This document shows, in pieces, positions 36,479-47,935 of a DNA stretch of 64,000 nt. Source of the stretch: Cytidiella melzeri (lineage: Eukaryota; Basidiomycota; Agaricomycetes; Polyporales; Irpicaceae). The position numbers were made by a program, and so were the translations under genes. The DNA lies in NCBI GenBank assembly GCA_022592445.1, contig JABYQR010000081.1, positions 62,001 to 126,000 of the forward strand, read 5' to 3'. A model generated the notes under the pieces. That model did no database searches. It saw only the letters and a list, made by a program, of their open reading frames with translations, and was not told where the DNA came from. Numbering within the stretch: the first letter of the stretch is position 1; every line of letters begins with the position of its first letter.

Positions 36479-36795
36479 ACTGTGACAGGATTACAGGTCA
36501 CGTAGCTTGGTGCCACCGTAACAAAACGTCTCACTCCTGGGCCTCAAGAATATCATCCAAATCTCTTACTGTAAGATACTCAAACAATGGATTAACATCT
36601 GCGCTGAGCTTTGTCGTAATTACTAAACTCACCAAGCCCGCTCTTGTGCCCCAGTAACCGTGAGGCTCTTTTTTTGAGTGAGGCCGTTCATTAACGACAC
36701 AGTAAAGTACAGCAGGGATAGCATTCACCTAAAGGGACCGGCCTAAGATTTCCTCTAGACAGTGGCCTCTGTGAAATTCCTTTGCGGGAGGGAGG
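36479..36795 (-). repeat. Duplicated segment, copy 1 (left part)
   Basis: Similar to 46570-46925 in the same orientation: shared words include ttacaggtcac, actcctg, ctcaccaagcc, aaagtacag, accggcctga and actcctttgcgg, in the same order. Both copies carry a minus-strand open frame (36531-36728 and 46550-46768), so this may be the remnant of a duplicated small gene. The next part of the segment appears only after the Plavaka element, at 43136. Confidence 0.65.
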
Positions 36796-37158
36796 AGATC
36801 TAGTAGTCGCGTCAGTGAAGACCCGGGAGAGACACATACATCTGGAAACATGACGGCTGCTACCGAGATCTACCGAGCTCTGGTAGTTTAGGTAGGGCAG
36901 GTAAACAAGTGCCCCTCAGGTAGCAAAGTTATTGGCGGCTGTTGGCTCGGTAGCACTCCGTAGCAAGCCCTTGAACGTGTAAGCTTCCGTAGTTTATTGA
37001 GATGGTCTTCTTTTCTACGTAGTCGGACTTCTGTAGCAGTCTGTAGCACCCTGTAGCACAATAAGAGAGGAGCAATGCATGCGTGATAACATATCAGAAT
37101 CTTTCAAGTAAGCATATGTGAACTAAGTATGAATTGGGTATTTCCGCGACTGCTGTAT

Positions 37159-39448
37159 CTAATCACTGCCTGCGTTTTCAGCTGTCCACCCCTCGAGGTC
37201 CTGCAATGCATTCTCCTTCGCCATGTCTGAAAGTCCTGCCAACTTCTCGTCCACCAAGCTGAATCCTCCGAGGCAGCTGTTTGCGAAGCCCAATGAGATG
37301 CGCGCGTGCACATAGAACACAGTCGATACTCACATCACCGTTTTATACATAGCGCTGCGAATCTTCGTGGTGACCGTACGATTAAGCTCCTGCCAGTCTT
37401 CAAGGTGTCGGAGATGTTCTGTGAAGACACCCTTGTATGTTGTTTCGCGAAATTCGTGGGTCCTATCCTTTTGTGCTAGGCGTCCGGTCGACCAGCGCTG
37501 CAACCCGTAGCGGACCTAGTGACTCGGACTATGCATCAATAGTTCTTGCGCACGGATTCCCAATGTGAGTACATACCATTGTGAGTAGCAGCGCGATGGT
37601 TGGTAATGGCACCGGGTCGAAGAGGCTGCGGAACTCTACACCCGGCGGAGGATGAGTAGAGCCCCCAGATCGCGAAGCGATGACGTCCTGCAGTGCATGA
37701 ACAATAATGGGCACTGCCATGAGCCCGCGAGGTGGATTTTTGTCAAACTCCTTCAATCGGGGGTTACAATGGTGAGTAACTGAGAAAGGAAGCCGGCGAA
37801 GACACTGGCACCCACCTTGTAACAATAGCGGTTGGCATCACCGCGGTGCCCAACGGGCTCAAGCAACCGCTTCACCCGATCAGCGTTCACCTGTGCCATA
37901 TTGTCGGTAGCTACGTCTCGTACCAACCCGTATGTCTCCACAATTCTGTTGCAAACCTTGTCTTTGACATGACCTCGGAAAGTAGAGGCGCGATTGACAA
38001 TCTGCAAGCTTGGTGAGTACCGACACAAAGGTAGATCACCAGACGTACCAAAGTATAGATCCTGGCGACTTCCTCGTTATCGCCGTATGTACGCTCGTAT
38101 TCTTGACAGGATGCACGGAATACCTCGCGTGCCCATGTGTACTGTGTGTCGTGATCTGGAAATGCAGCCTCCGTAAGTACTTTCAATTCATATCGGACAA
38201 TGGACCGTGCGATGATTTTCGCGGTAACACCCGAGTAGTCTCCCTCTTTTGCCCTAGTAGAGAGAACAGGCTTGACACTGCGCTTGTAGTCAAGGTCATT
38301 TGTAGGGGGGGTAGCAGTTGACGGAGTGATACGTGGTCGCTTATGTTGACGCTGTACTTGGCTCTCTATAGACGAAGGTGCCCGCCCACGACGCCGGGGC
38401 TCCTCTCCCGGTGCAGGTACATCTTCGCCAACGTTACGAGCTCCTAGGAACATTAAGCTTGGTCAGATACAGCTCCAGCCGTGCAGATATGGAACCACTT
38501 ACTGTAGAGAGCAACCTGAGTGTTGTGCGCATCTTGAAGTGGCGAGCCGGCTGTGTCTTGCAAGTCGGTCACAGCTGTTGAGTCAGGTAAAAGAAACAAT
38601 GGTGATGATGCGCGGCTCGGAGAACGACTGGCTGGAGGAGGAGAGTCACCAATACTAGACATTCGCTCACTAGCTCGTGATGAATGACGACTGTGCCGGT
38701 AATCATAGGGCTGGGGCGGTGATGACGAACGTGCATAAAACTCATCTCGCGCGGGAAGTGCACCTGGTGTGGAAGAACGCTCCTGCCTCGTGTTGGTAGC
38801 AATCACCGGTGTCTTTGGGTCGTTGACGCGACGTGTCAGCCTCTTGAGAGGTGGCTGAGTCACTTGAATTGTTCCTTGCGACTGAAACTAAGAGAGGGTG
38901 AGCACCGACAGCTTACTGTGACTGTGTAACATACCGGAGACTGGAAGGTGTCGAAGCCAGTGTCTTCTTCCTCAGGTGAGAAATCGCCGTCGTCGTTTTC
39001 AACGTTAGCGTCTCCCGTGTCAGAGTCATTGTCGTTGACAAGCTGCGAGGCTGCTGGAGGTGTGCGGATCCGCACAGTTGCTCGCTTACCACTGTCTATG
39101 TATATTGTCAGCTTCTGAATCACAGGCGAAGTATTACATACCTTGAGCTTGAGATCGCTTCAAGGCTTTGTTTTCCCGCTCGAGCTTTGCAGCCAATTTC
39201 TGAAGGGCTTCGAATTCTGCTAAAATCAGTCAAAATCAGGACACCAAACTCGTTAGGATCTCACCTAACTTCTCCTGTTTGGAAGACTTCTTCCGTTCTC
39301 GTCGTGTCACAGTATTTGAAGGAGCGGTGGTGCGGGGCTTCTTGCTGCTTGTTGTACTCTTCGCAGGCAGCGTTTGAGCGCTGTCATCTTCGGATATGTC
39401 ATCCTCCGAAACCTGGGTCTCTTGAGCTTTCTTCTTGGCTCTAGGCAT
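37159..39448 (-). CDS. DUF6532 protein, passenger gene of the Plavaka element
   Basis: Function unknown. Minus strand from Met at 39448 (MPRAKKKAQ). The N-terminal third is hydrophilic with Lys/Ser-rich basic tracts, a short coiled coil (LQKLAAKLERENKALKRS) and acidic stretches, which looks nuclear. A Ser/Pro/Arg-rich linker follows. The C-terminal domain has AFPDHDTQYTWAREVFRASC (about 38150), FRGHVKDKVCNRIVETYGL, ANRYCYK, an FDPVPLPTIALLLTMV-type segment and a tail ending at TAG 37159-37161. This pattern is the DUF6532 domain, frequent in Agaricomycete repeats. I see no stop that splicing does not remove. It shares a 220-bp intergenic promoter region with the transposase, which points to co-expression. 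Confidence 0.75.
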
Positions 39449-39668
39449 GAGAGTCCTGAAGGCAGTCGAGTTGTAGACAACAAAAAGTAGACGTGGCAGA
39501 GAGGAGTGTGGCGGAGAGAAAAGGAGCCGACAAGCGCACAAAATCGGAGGATACTAAGCAACAAATCGCTGCCCCATAATTTGAATACCATCACTACACG
39601 TCGGAGTTCAAGGAAAAAAAATTTAATACGCTCACCGCCTGCTTTGTGTTGTCCGTGTCGCTCTGACC
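39449..39668. promoter_or_regulatory. Bidirectional promoter region of the Plavaka element
   Basis: 220 bp between the divergent start codons of the DUF6532 gene and the transposase; both must be transcribed from here or from within the opposing 5' ends. It contains an A-rich tract (about 39614-39625). Confidence 0.45.
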
Positions 39669-42600
39669 ATGCCTCCTCATCGGTGTTTCCATTGTGGTGC
39701 CACAAAGCCTACCGCACAAGGACTCAAAGCGCACATACAGCTGAACAATGCCTGTCGGAGATCTCGGGACTCGGCCGCAAGAATTGGTACAACAGCTGTG
39801 CAAGCAGTGTCAAACAGAGCAAGCTCCGAGTCGCCATCAGCCGCTGCCCAGAATATTGCCATACACAGCTCAGACGACGCACCTGATGGTCATGAGCCGC
39901 ATACACCGCCATCGCCACTCTTGGACTTGCCGCCATCCAAGCGAACACGAGTTGAGGCTGCACCGGATGCTAGCGAAGGACACGAGGCAGGCGGCATGCC
40001 AAAAAATCCATTTCTTGATGACCACTGGTATACGTCTGGTCAAGCAGGAGCTGCGACGGGTCGAGGACGAACTCTGTTTGAAGTGATGCACGAGGAGAGA
40101 GTACAAGAAGGGGTTGAAGCGGACGCACCGTGGGTTCCCTTCGCCAGTGAGGAGGAGTGGGGCTTGGCCCAATGGATGATGCATAGCGGACTGAGTCAAT
40201 CCGAAATTGACAGGTACCTAAAACTTGATATTGTAAGTAAGAGCATTATTTAGAATCAGTGTTCGCTCTTACCGGCCTTTACAGATCCAAAACCGCTCGC
40301 CGCTGTCGTTCAAAGATAAGCGGGCATTTTTTAAGAAGATTGACAGTCTTCCTCGTGGGCCTGGATGGCAGTGCGAGCTTTTTGAACTGCAGTGTGAGGA
40401 GAGAAGCGAAGGAGAGAGCGGTGTCGAGGTGTTTGAACTTTGGAAGCGAAATCCTGTAGAGTGTATCCGTGAGCTGATGTCAAATCCGACATTCAAAGAC
40501 AACCTACGCTACGCACCAGAACAGCGATACGAGGACGATAGGGGAGAGAGACCTGTCCTCGGCGAGATGTGGAGTGGTGCGTGGTGGGAGAGAGTACAGG
40601 TGAGTAAACGAGTGGAGACGCGGAAAACCAAACTGATAATCACCTGCGCAGAAACTGCTCCCAAAAGGAGCTACACTTGTTCCTGTGATACTCGCGTCTG
40701 ATAAGACGCAGCTGTCAAACTTCAGCGGCGATAAGTCAGCGTGGCCTGTTTATCTCACCATAGGTAACATCTCGAAGAGCTTACGCCGGTCCCCCTCATC
40801 CCATGCGACTGTTCTACTTGGGTACCTACCTGTGGCGAAACTGGAGTCCGTCCCGAAGGCCAAGCGTGCTGTACTGGCCTATCAACTCTTCCACGATTGC
40901 ATGCGCTCGCTCCTGGAGCCACTTGTCGAGGCGGGAAGGAAAGGAGTGGAGGTTGTCTGTGCTGATGGGTACGTCCGCAGAGCCCACCCTATCGTGGCCG
41001 CGTACGTGGCTGACCATCCGGAACAATGTCTCGTGGCCTGCTGCCAGGAGAATCACTGCCCAAAATGTCTCGTGCAGCCCAACAAACGGGGTGTGCCTGT
41101 CGACTTGCCGGTGATGCGAGACCCTGAGAAGATGCTCGCAATGATATGCAGCGCGCTCGAGGGAAACAAGGGGCCAGGATTTGCGGAGGCTGGTTTGCGT
41201 TCCATCCATCCTTTCTGGGCGAACCTCCCTCACTGCGACATCTTCACCTGCCTGACACCGGATTTGCTCCATCAACTGCACAAGGGAGTTTTCAAAGACC
41301 ATACCGTGAAATGGGCGACAGCATGCATGGACGGCAAAGAGGATGAAGTCGACAGGCGGTTCCGCACCATGCCACTGCATCCGGATCTTCGCCACTTCAA
41401 GAAGGGCATCTCGCTGGTGTCCCAGTGGACTGGTAACGAATACAAGCAGATGGAAAAGGTATTCCTCGGCGTTGTTGCGGGAGCTGCTGATCCAGACGTC
41501 GTGAAAGCGGTGCGAGCCGTTCTCGACTTCGTCTATTACGCTCATTACGAGGCGCACACCGAGGACTCACTTTCATGCCTACAGGACGCCTGGATCCGCT
41601 TTCATTCGCACAAGCACGTTTTTGTGCGTCTGGGAGTTCGTGACGACTTCAACATCCCGAAGCTTCATTCGATGAGCCACTACATCGACTCAATCCGACT
41701 TTTTGGATCGGCGGATGGCTATAACACCGAAGGACCTGAGCGGCTTCACATCGACTTCGCGAAGCTTGGGTATCGCGCTAGCAACCGCAAGCAGTACATC
41801 CAGCAGATGACGACCTGGATGGAGCGCCAGGATGCGGTTCGAAGGTTCGACCAGTACCTTCAGTGGCTCAAGGCCGGCCACAACTCACAGCTGCCTTCAC
41901 GCTCGGGAGACAACGACACTGAAGAGGCAGAGGACGCAGAGAAGGATGGCGAGGAGGTTGAGCAAGAGACAGCACCGGAGAGCCACGCGCGGGCAGACGT
42001 CGACTCAGAGGAGTACACTATCTCAAAACGTCCGGCGTTCCCAAGCACGTCAGTCAAGACAATCACTGAAGAGTTTGGTGCACTGGACTTTATTCGTTGT
42101 TTGGAGGACTTCGTCACGAAGACAGTAGCGTCCTCATCAGCCAGCCGGCCCAGCCTACCAATACAGGCTGCCTCGAACGCGCACTCCTTCCTCCGTGTGG
42201 TCAACATGTACACAACATTTTCAGTCTACAAACAGTTCAAGAAGCGGCTCCCGCGTATGAGCCAGGTGTCAAAAACACTTGCTATGGACTCGATTCGCGC
42301 AATACCTGCAAAGTCCGCGGGAGGTCTTCGACCGGCGACTCCATCCCAATTTTCGACCGTTCTTGCGCGTGAGGGAGTGGTCGACAGCACCCAAGACTCA
42401 GAGAGAGAAGACGGAATATCTAGCCACCCTCTGGACGGTGAGTATCAGTTTTCATGGTGTTGCGCGACTCGGAGTCTGTACGCTAACTTGTAATACTAGG
42501 GATGACGGTCGGACAAGTTAGGCTTCTTTTTCGACTTCCGAGCAACATGGAGCACGTTAGCAAGCATCCGCTGGCATATATCGAGTGGTACACACCGTTC

Positions 42601-42879
42601 CACCGATACGACGATCTCACCGGTATGTTTTCTGTTGCGCCGTCACAGAGGCTTCATCGTCGTCGAGCATCCATCATTCCTATCACTTCTATTGTACGCA
42701 CTTGCCATCTGATTCCTGCTTGGGGACGAGTACATGTCGCGCGAACTGACTGGACTTCGGAGAATGTACTACAACGTTGTGACCGATTTTACGTGAATGC
42801 GTACCTACGACATTCAGACTTCGTGTTATTTCGACAGCTAGTAGATAATTGGCGAAGATCTCGGTCAATAACAGTGTAA
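39669..42879 (+). CDS. Plavaka-family transposase
   Basis: The DNA transposase of the KDZ/Plavaka group (CACTA-related, RNase H-like core). Four exons (39669-40232, 40285-40599, 40652-42437, 42500-42879) encode 1014 aa with no internal stop. The N-terminus CFHCGATKPTAQGLKAHIQ is a C2H2-type zinc finger. After an acidic linker comes the signature block VILASDKTQLSNFSGDKSAW, PVYLTIGNI and LLGYLPVAKLE, the first Asp being a candidate catalytic acid. Next are CCQENHCPKC (zinc-binding), DLLHQLHKGVFKDH and a helical region. The C-terminus DWTSENVLQRCDRFYVNAYL is also typical. The start Met precedes the zinc finger directly. Confidence 0.87.
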
Positions 42880-43135
42880 ATATTTTCGGTCTGCATCTAC
42901 GGGCTCTACTGATATCTACGGGATTCTACTGGTATCTACGAGGACACCTGCGCACTACCTAGAGTTAGGGTTATTAGGTAGAAAACCCCTTTTTCCTGAT
43001 GTATATCGTGGAAAGAGATGCAGACCTAAAGCAGCTCTATGACACATGCAGCAAACAAAGTCGAAGCAATTCTGGTATATGGACGACGACCACGACGACG
43101 CGAAGATAACTCAGGCCGGCGCCGCGGCTATAAAC

Positions 43136-43200
43136 TCGCAGCGATGCTAGTAAGTACCACGGTAAGATGTGTACACTGATCATCTGTTCGGCGTATTGAA
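43136..43200 (-). repeat. Duplicated segment, copy 1 (right part)
   Basis: Very similar to 47091-47155: both read gatgctagta..taccacggtaag-like sequence, then tgtgtacactgatcatctgt and ggcgtat. On the minus strand both encode TDDQCT followed by HLTV or QLTLV and then a splice-donor-like gtacttac or gtatgtac. Together with 36479-36795 it suggests that the Plavaka element lies inside one copy of a duplicated small gene. Confidence 0.65.
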
Positions 43201-43329
43201 GTTCTTCGCTCTATCACAGCATCTAGTACAGCCTGGGGTTCTGAATCTTTCACGCAGCAATACTCGGCACTCACAAAATCCGTGCACGATGATCGGACCG
43301 TGCTACCAAATGCCTTCCGCACGTTTCAA

Positions 43330-44699
43330 ACAGTGAGATCACCTTTCAAAGTCATCAACACTGCGGGCAAAGGCCGATTTCACATGACGTGAAATGATTG
43401 TGAGAGTTATTTGATATGTTAAAAATCCCGTGAATATATAGTTATGTTTGGGGGGTTAGATTAATATACAATCAAAGACATTTTTGTGATTTTTCTACAA
43501 ATTTTCAAGCCTATCTACTGGCAGCCTTTCCGCGCTCCGAAAATCTGTGTGAATATTGATTTTTCGGGCAGATTTCCGACCGACCTAAAATTGTAAAAAC
43601 AATTAGATTTCCCACGTGTGTCGGGTGATGGCAAACATAACGTGGCAAACAACTTTCACGAACTTTTCGGTAGCACGTGCATGCAACGAGGTAGGCCGCC
43701 GGAAATTCTACCCGCCCTTTCCTTTTCTTGATTTTTTCATGCCCTTTTCCCACGCCCCGCCGAATCCGTGGAAGGCATCTTTTCCACTTGGTTTTCTGAG
43801 CCTTGAAAGGTAACTTTCCTTTCATTTTTCTTTTTGATTTAACTACCACTTAAACAACAGAAATTCCTGCGCCGGAAAAGCCACAGAATTTGTATAGCAT
43901 TATTTTGTATTCTCAAACATTAAGAAACAATTCCGAGCCCAAAATTGCCTATGGATTATCTGCTGATAGTTAACATTTAAATGGGTAATCATGCAAATTT
44001 CAAGGCGTGTGAAATCGGCGTTTGCCCCTAGTGCAATGTTCTAAAATGAAGTGCAGGCTTATCACCTGTTCACCTCGAGCTACAACGTCTTCAAGCTCAA
44101 GCCAGCGTGCAGCGCAGCAGCATCAAGGCAACGACCATATGCATAATCATTCCACATGAGAAGGTAAGATTGCAGGAGTCACACTGAAGTGTCCGGTAGA
44201 AATCGTGATGCATGTGTGGGATTTTTATTCTATCTGGCAGGGAAGATGCGTGTGTTCTGAATCCGTGGCAGTGCGTGTACAATTTACTGCTTGACGTACG
44301 CTTGTTTTGGATATTACTGAACCACTGTCTAACACACTCAAGGTTTCAACTGACACAACGTAGTCGCGCGTTTGTCGCAAATTGGCAGTCGCTAAGCCCA
44401 GAGGCATCTAACACAGCACGCATGGGTGCACCGAGCTTGTTGGTACCTCTGTCAGATTGAGACGCGGAACGGACGTCCTATCTTGGCTTGCGTCGACATA
44501 TACATCACTCCGACAATCACTGGGACAGTTGAATCATCATGTAGGTCACACGTTAGTTAAGTTACGGCGTGCTCACAGCTCGCAAGTGGCCAGGTGTGCT
44601 TCACTGTTCATGTTAGGGTTCAAGACGCGATAAACAAAGCACTACAGATAGTGTACATATGCGAGCTCGTGTAGCATTCTTATCCTCTGCTCGTGGAAT
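43330..44699. other. Intergenic, AT-rich
   Basis: No recognised gene. AT-rich around 43380-43620 and 43800-44030. The region ends at the start of the multi-TM protein gene. Confidence 0.4.
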
Positions 44700-46526
44700 A
44701 TGACTACTCCTTCACATTCGAACCTAGACGCTAGCGGGAATGGCGACCCGGATGCGATCCTGCTACAGTCTCTCGGGACGGACATTCTGACATCATTCAT
44801 CCCCGTTGTTGTCGAAACGTGGCTGGTCGGTGGGTACACTGACTATGGTCAATGATTGAGAGCTAAATACGCTTGTCTTTGAACAGCAGTATACACGATA
44901 CTCGTTTTCAAGACCAGTCAAATACTGACGTACGCAAATCCAACTCCCTTTCCCTCCTCCTTGCACTCGTCTTAATACATGTCCCAGGTCGAAATCATCC
45001 TCGCACCGCCGCGGTATCCTTGCGATTGTTCTTGTTATGTACGCGATGGATGTCGTCCTGTGGATCATAGACGTTCGGAACGTCGTTGTCAAGCTTGACC
45101 TCACCCTCATTCGTGGGGGAAGTAAGAGCTTGAATGATCGATACACAAATGCGAACAGCGAGATACTGAGGCTTTCCATCGTCGAGGACGCGCTCTACTC
45201 TTATCTGGTAAGTACTTTCTCCCGTCATGTAGCAAGGTCACACAAGAAATCAACCCCCCCCCCCCTGCGCGAACCGTGGTTTTCGTGCAGGTGGTACTAG
45301 GAGACTTCATCATCGTTTCTCGCGTGTTTGTATTCTGGTCGGACGGTTTGCGCGAACGGCTCGTGCTCGTTGTGCCGTGTATGGTCTACGCCGGGTCAAT
45401 TGGTACGCCTGGACGTTCTGTTCTGGTAGTATTTTTCTGCACACTGATGCTCATTCACCAAAAATCCCAACAACCTGTACAAATACCTGGTGGTTTGCCC
45501 GCCCACTTTGGTGTACTCAACCCGTCCTCTCAATCCTTGTCACCTTTTGTGCCGCTCAGTCCGGGGCCGAAATCTCCCTGGGAGCGTTCACTCATCCAGC
45601 GTTTTGTTCCGACATTCAGACGACCTCGTATTGGACGCAGCTGGCTACCGCTGCGGTAGCCACAGGTTTGATTGGCATTAAGGGCTGGTGAGTTTTGACA
45701 CAATGCCTCCACGACGAGAAAAACTGAACGCTGACGTGACGGGCCATTCGTGATATACTACAATACTTCCGGGCGACATCGCAATATAGTCAGAAATTAC
45801 CTTGGGACCGAGTCTGGTCAGTCACCGGTCAAGAAGATCTTCATCATTCTCGTAGACACTGGGGTGATATACGTATTGTACTTTGTAAGTCATCTCACAC
45901 AAACTGTTGAAGCTTCCAATCGACGCTCAAATAATCTATTTGTCAACGACATAGGTGATTGAGGTCTTCTTCGGCTTCAACAGCATCAACAGCGCCATCT
46001 CTGCACACCATAACCTCGAGTTTGCGCTGCTAATATACCAATATACAACCAGCTCCATCGTCGTACGTCTGTTCTCCGGTTTTATCGACCAGGCTGGTAT
46101 CAAGTTCACTGGCCCACTGACTTTCTGTTGTGATCTTCACAGGGCATATATCCAACCATCGTCGTCATCCTCGTACACACCCACAGCTCTCTCCTCGATT
46201 CACCCACAATCATCACCGCAGCGTCGTCCGTACAGTTCACCGCCGCACCTGGCGCTAGGACCTGGAGATCTGGTTCGGAGAAGCATGCTAACGATATGGG
46301 TGATTCGGACGCAACTGCTAGTGGAGTAGTAAGCACCAGCGGCGACGGTCAGCCGCTGTCCGACGCTACGAGGGAAGGCAGAGAGAAGGAGATTCCGTTC
46401 ATTCTTCGATCTGACTTGAAAGGATCTGAGCGCACAATTATCGAATACATAAACAACTCTGAGGGGGGAGAAGCTCTGGCATCAGAGGAAGGAGGGAGAA
46501 CGGTAGATGGGCCTTACGCTGTTTAG
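44700..46526 (+). CDS. Multi-TM (seven-TM-like) basidiomycete membrane protein
   Basis: Function unknown. Read from ATG 44700 (MTTPSHSNLD) through several short introns. Membrane segments: ILTSFIPVVVETWLV, RRGILAIVLVMYAMDVVLWI, LVVLGDFIIVSRVFVFW, ERLVLVVPCMVYAGSI, WTQLATAAVATGLIGI, KKIFIILVDTGVIYVLYF and GIYPTIVVILVHT, followed by a hydrophilic Ser/Asp/Glu-rich C-terminal tail ending VDGPYAV at TAG 46524-46526. The segment number and the V-L-G-D-x-I-I-V-x-R motif in the middle match a large orphan family of mushroom membrane proteins. An intron contains an 11-12 nt poly-C run (about 45257-45267). No lesion seen. Confidence 0.75.
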
Positions 46527-46569
46527 TACGTCAGGTTGACTTACTATGACTATGCATTGGTGAACGTGT

Positions 46570-47160
46570 GGCCAACCGTGGCAAAGTTACAGGTCACACG
46601 CGGTTTTGTGCCACTGTAAGAAAGCATTCTACTCCTGAAGAACTTCAAGCAGTCGCTATCGAGAAGTTTGAAGATGCACCGTGACGGTCTAACAAGTGCA
46701 TTTCGTAAGATAAGTGATCTTCTGCGCTGTGATTCAGTGTGGTTGTTGAACTCACCAAGCCCAGCCAAACAACCCCAATTGCGGTACTAAACACTGAGGC
46801 CATTCATTGACACGACACAGGAAAGTACAGTAGGGACTGCTCTCACTCTGACGTACTAGAACCGGCCTGAAACTCCCTCAGGCTTTCAGTGCAGTGGCAA
46901 TTTGTGGGACTCCTTTGCGGTTGAGACTTGCATCAATGGCTGATATGCTCGAATTTGGCCTTTGAACATTATACTCGTAGCGTGGCAGGAGATGCAGTCA
47001 TGAGATAACTCGATGACAAACACAAGGGGAGAACCTGAAGCAAATGGCAACGGCAACGCAATGTAATTTCAGGCCAGCTCCTACACCCTCGGGGATGCTA
47101 GTACATACCAGGGTAAGCTGTGTACACTGATCATCTGTTTGGCGTATCGAATCATACACT
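46570..47160 (-). repeat. Duplicated segment, copy 2 (uninterrupted)
   Basis: Contains in one piece the two parts that flank the Plavaka element in copy 1 (36479-36795 and 43136-43200). Minus-strand frames such as 46998-47282 (with SIRQTDDQCTQLTLV) may be exons of a small gene I do not recognise. Confidence 0.6.
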
Positions 47161-47314
47161 GCAGAGCCAATAGCCCATGAATTTCGCCGGTCAAACGTGT
47201 TAGGGAAGTGGATTCGCACGATAAGGAGTTGAATGTCGGCGAAAGTTGATATCGATGCGAATATCGCGGGGCGGGCGTTCAAATGACCTCGTTCGACTCG
47301 GAGCGTGAAATTTG

Positions 47315-47323
47315 CGCGACAAG
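47315..47323. repeat. Left 9-bp target duplication (CGCGACAAG)
   Basis: Directly outside the left TIR end CAGACTCC; identical to 53678-53686 directly outside the right end. Confidence 0.9.
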
Positions 47324-47910
47324 CAGACTCCTACCCAGTCGCCGTCGGTCGAGAGAGCAGAGATACGCTGGGTCTCGAGGGGTGTTTGGTTGTGTTTAGT
47401 GTAATACTGTATATAGAAATTGATCAATCCAACACGTGTTATTCCCAACCTTATTTCTGCTTCCCTCCCTCCGACGACTGGCACTTAACAACATTCACCC
47501 GTCCTGAAAAAACCGTCAGAAAGTAGCAGTTGCAGCGGGCACTCGCAGCCGCAGGCCAACATGGGGCTGGGGGTCTATGTCTCCCTTTCTGGTTCTGCCA
47601 AGTATAGGTTGTGACACTTGGGCGGTGCCTGAACACCACTGCCTCGCTGTCCGGTCCACACCACTCATCCGAGGACTGTATAAAACAACCCACAATCGGG
47701 ACGGGCGCTGGCAGCCGTTTCATGGTTTCCGAATATGGTCTCACATGTAACTACGTTACGCAAGGACCTTTATAAACTCAGATTAAAAAAAAAAAAAAAA
47801 AGACTGGCACTTAACAAGTGTAAACAATGATTGGCGCCGCGGCCGGCGCACGCGGACTTTCAAGTTAACTCAAAAAATAACTCACATTTCTGATTATTGT
47901 GACTTAGACC
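47324..47910 (+). repeat. Left TIR, about 260 bp, split by a retroposon
   Basis: Parts 47324-47491 and 47818-47910 together are the inverted copy of 53420-53677. The 47492-47817 part is a later insertion plus the second copy of its target duplication. Confidence 0.88.
47492..47801 (+). mobile_element. Poly(A)-tailed retroposon (SINE-like), 310 bp
   Basis: Inserted in the left TIR. The 16-bp target duplication GACTGGCACTTAACAA stands at 47476-47491 and 47802-47817. The insert ends with 17 A (47785-47801). The opposite TIR shows the uninterrupted pre-insertion sequence. Long target duplication plus 3' poly(A) is the hallmark of LINE-type reverse transcription. I do not see a convincing tRNA-derived A/B box, so it may be a SINE of other origin or a processed RNA copy. 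Confidence 0.87.
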
Positions 47911-47935
47911 CATTCACTAATAACCAACCAAAACA

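Larger units (their letters stand above)
36885..42963. mobile_element. Plavaka DNA transposon carrying a DUF6532 gene
   Basis: About 6.1 kb containing two divergent genes (DUF6532 on the minus strand, transposase on the plus strand). The ends show an imperfect TIR: tttaggtagggcaggt at about 36887 and, reversed, tctaggtagtgcgcaggtgt at about 42963-42944. Inside each end lie inverted subterminal repeats of a GTAGNA word about every 10-15 bp (36960-37060 and 42900-42945), as expected for CACTA/EnSpm-like transposases. Exact borders and the target duplication remain uncertain. Both genes read open after splicing, so the copy may be recent. Confidence 0.72.

Noticed and set aside
47554..47801. Host gene upstream of the helicase with a poly(A) tail
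   Set aside because: The A-run is followed by an exact repeat of the 16 bp that precede the insert, so it is a retroposon tail.
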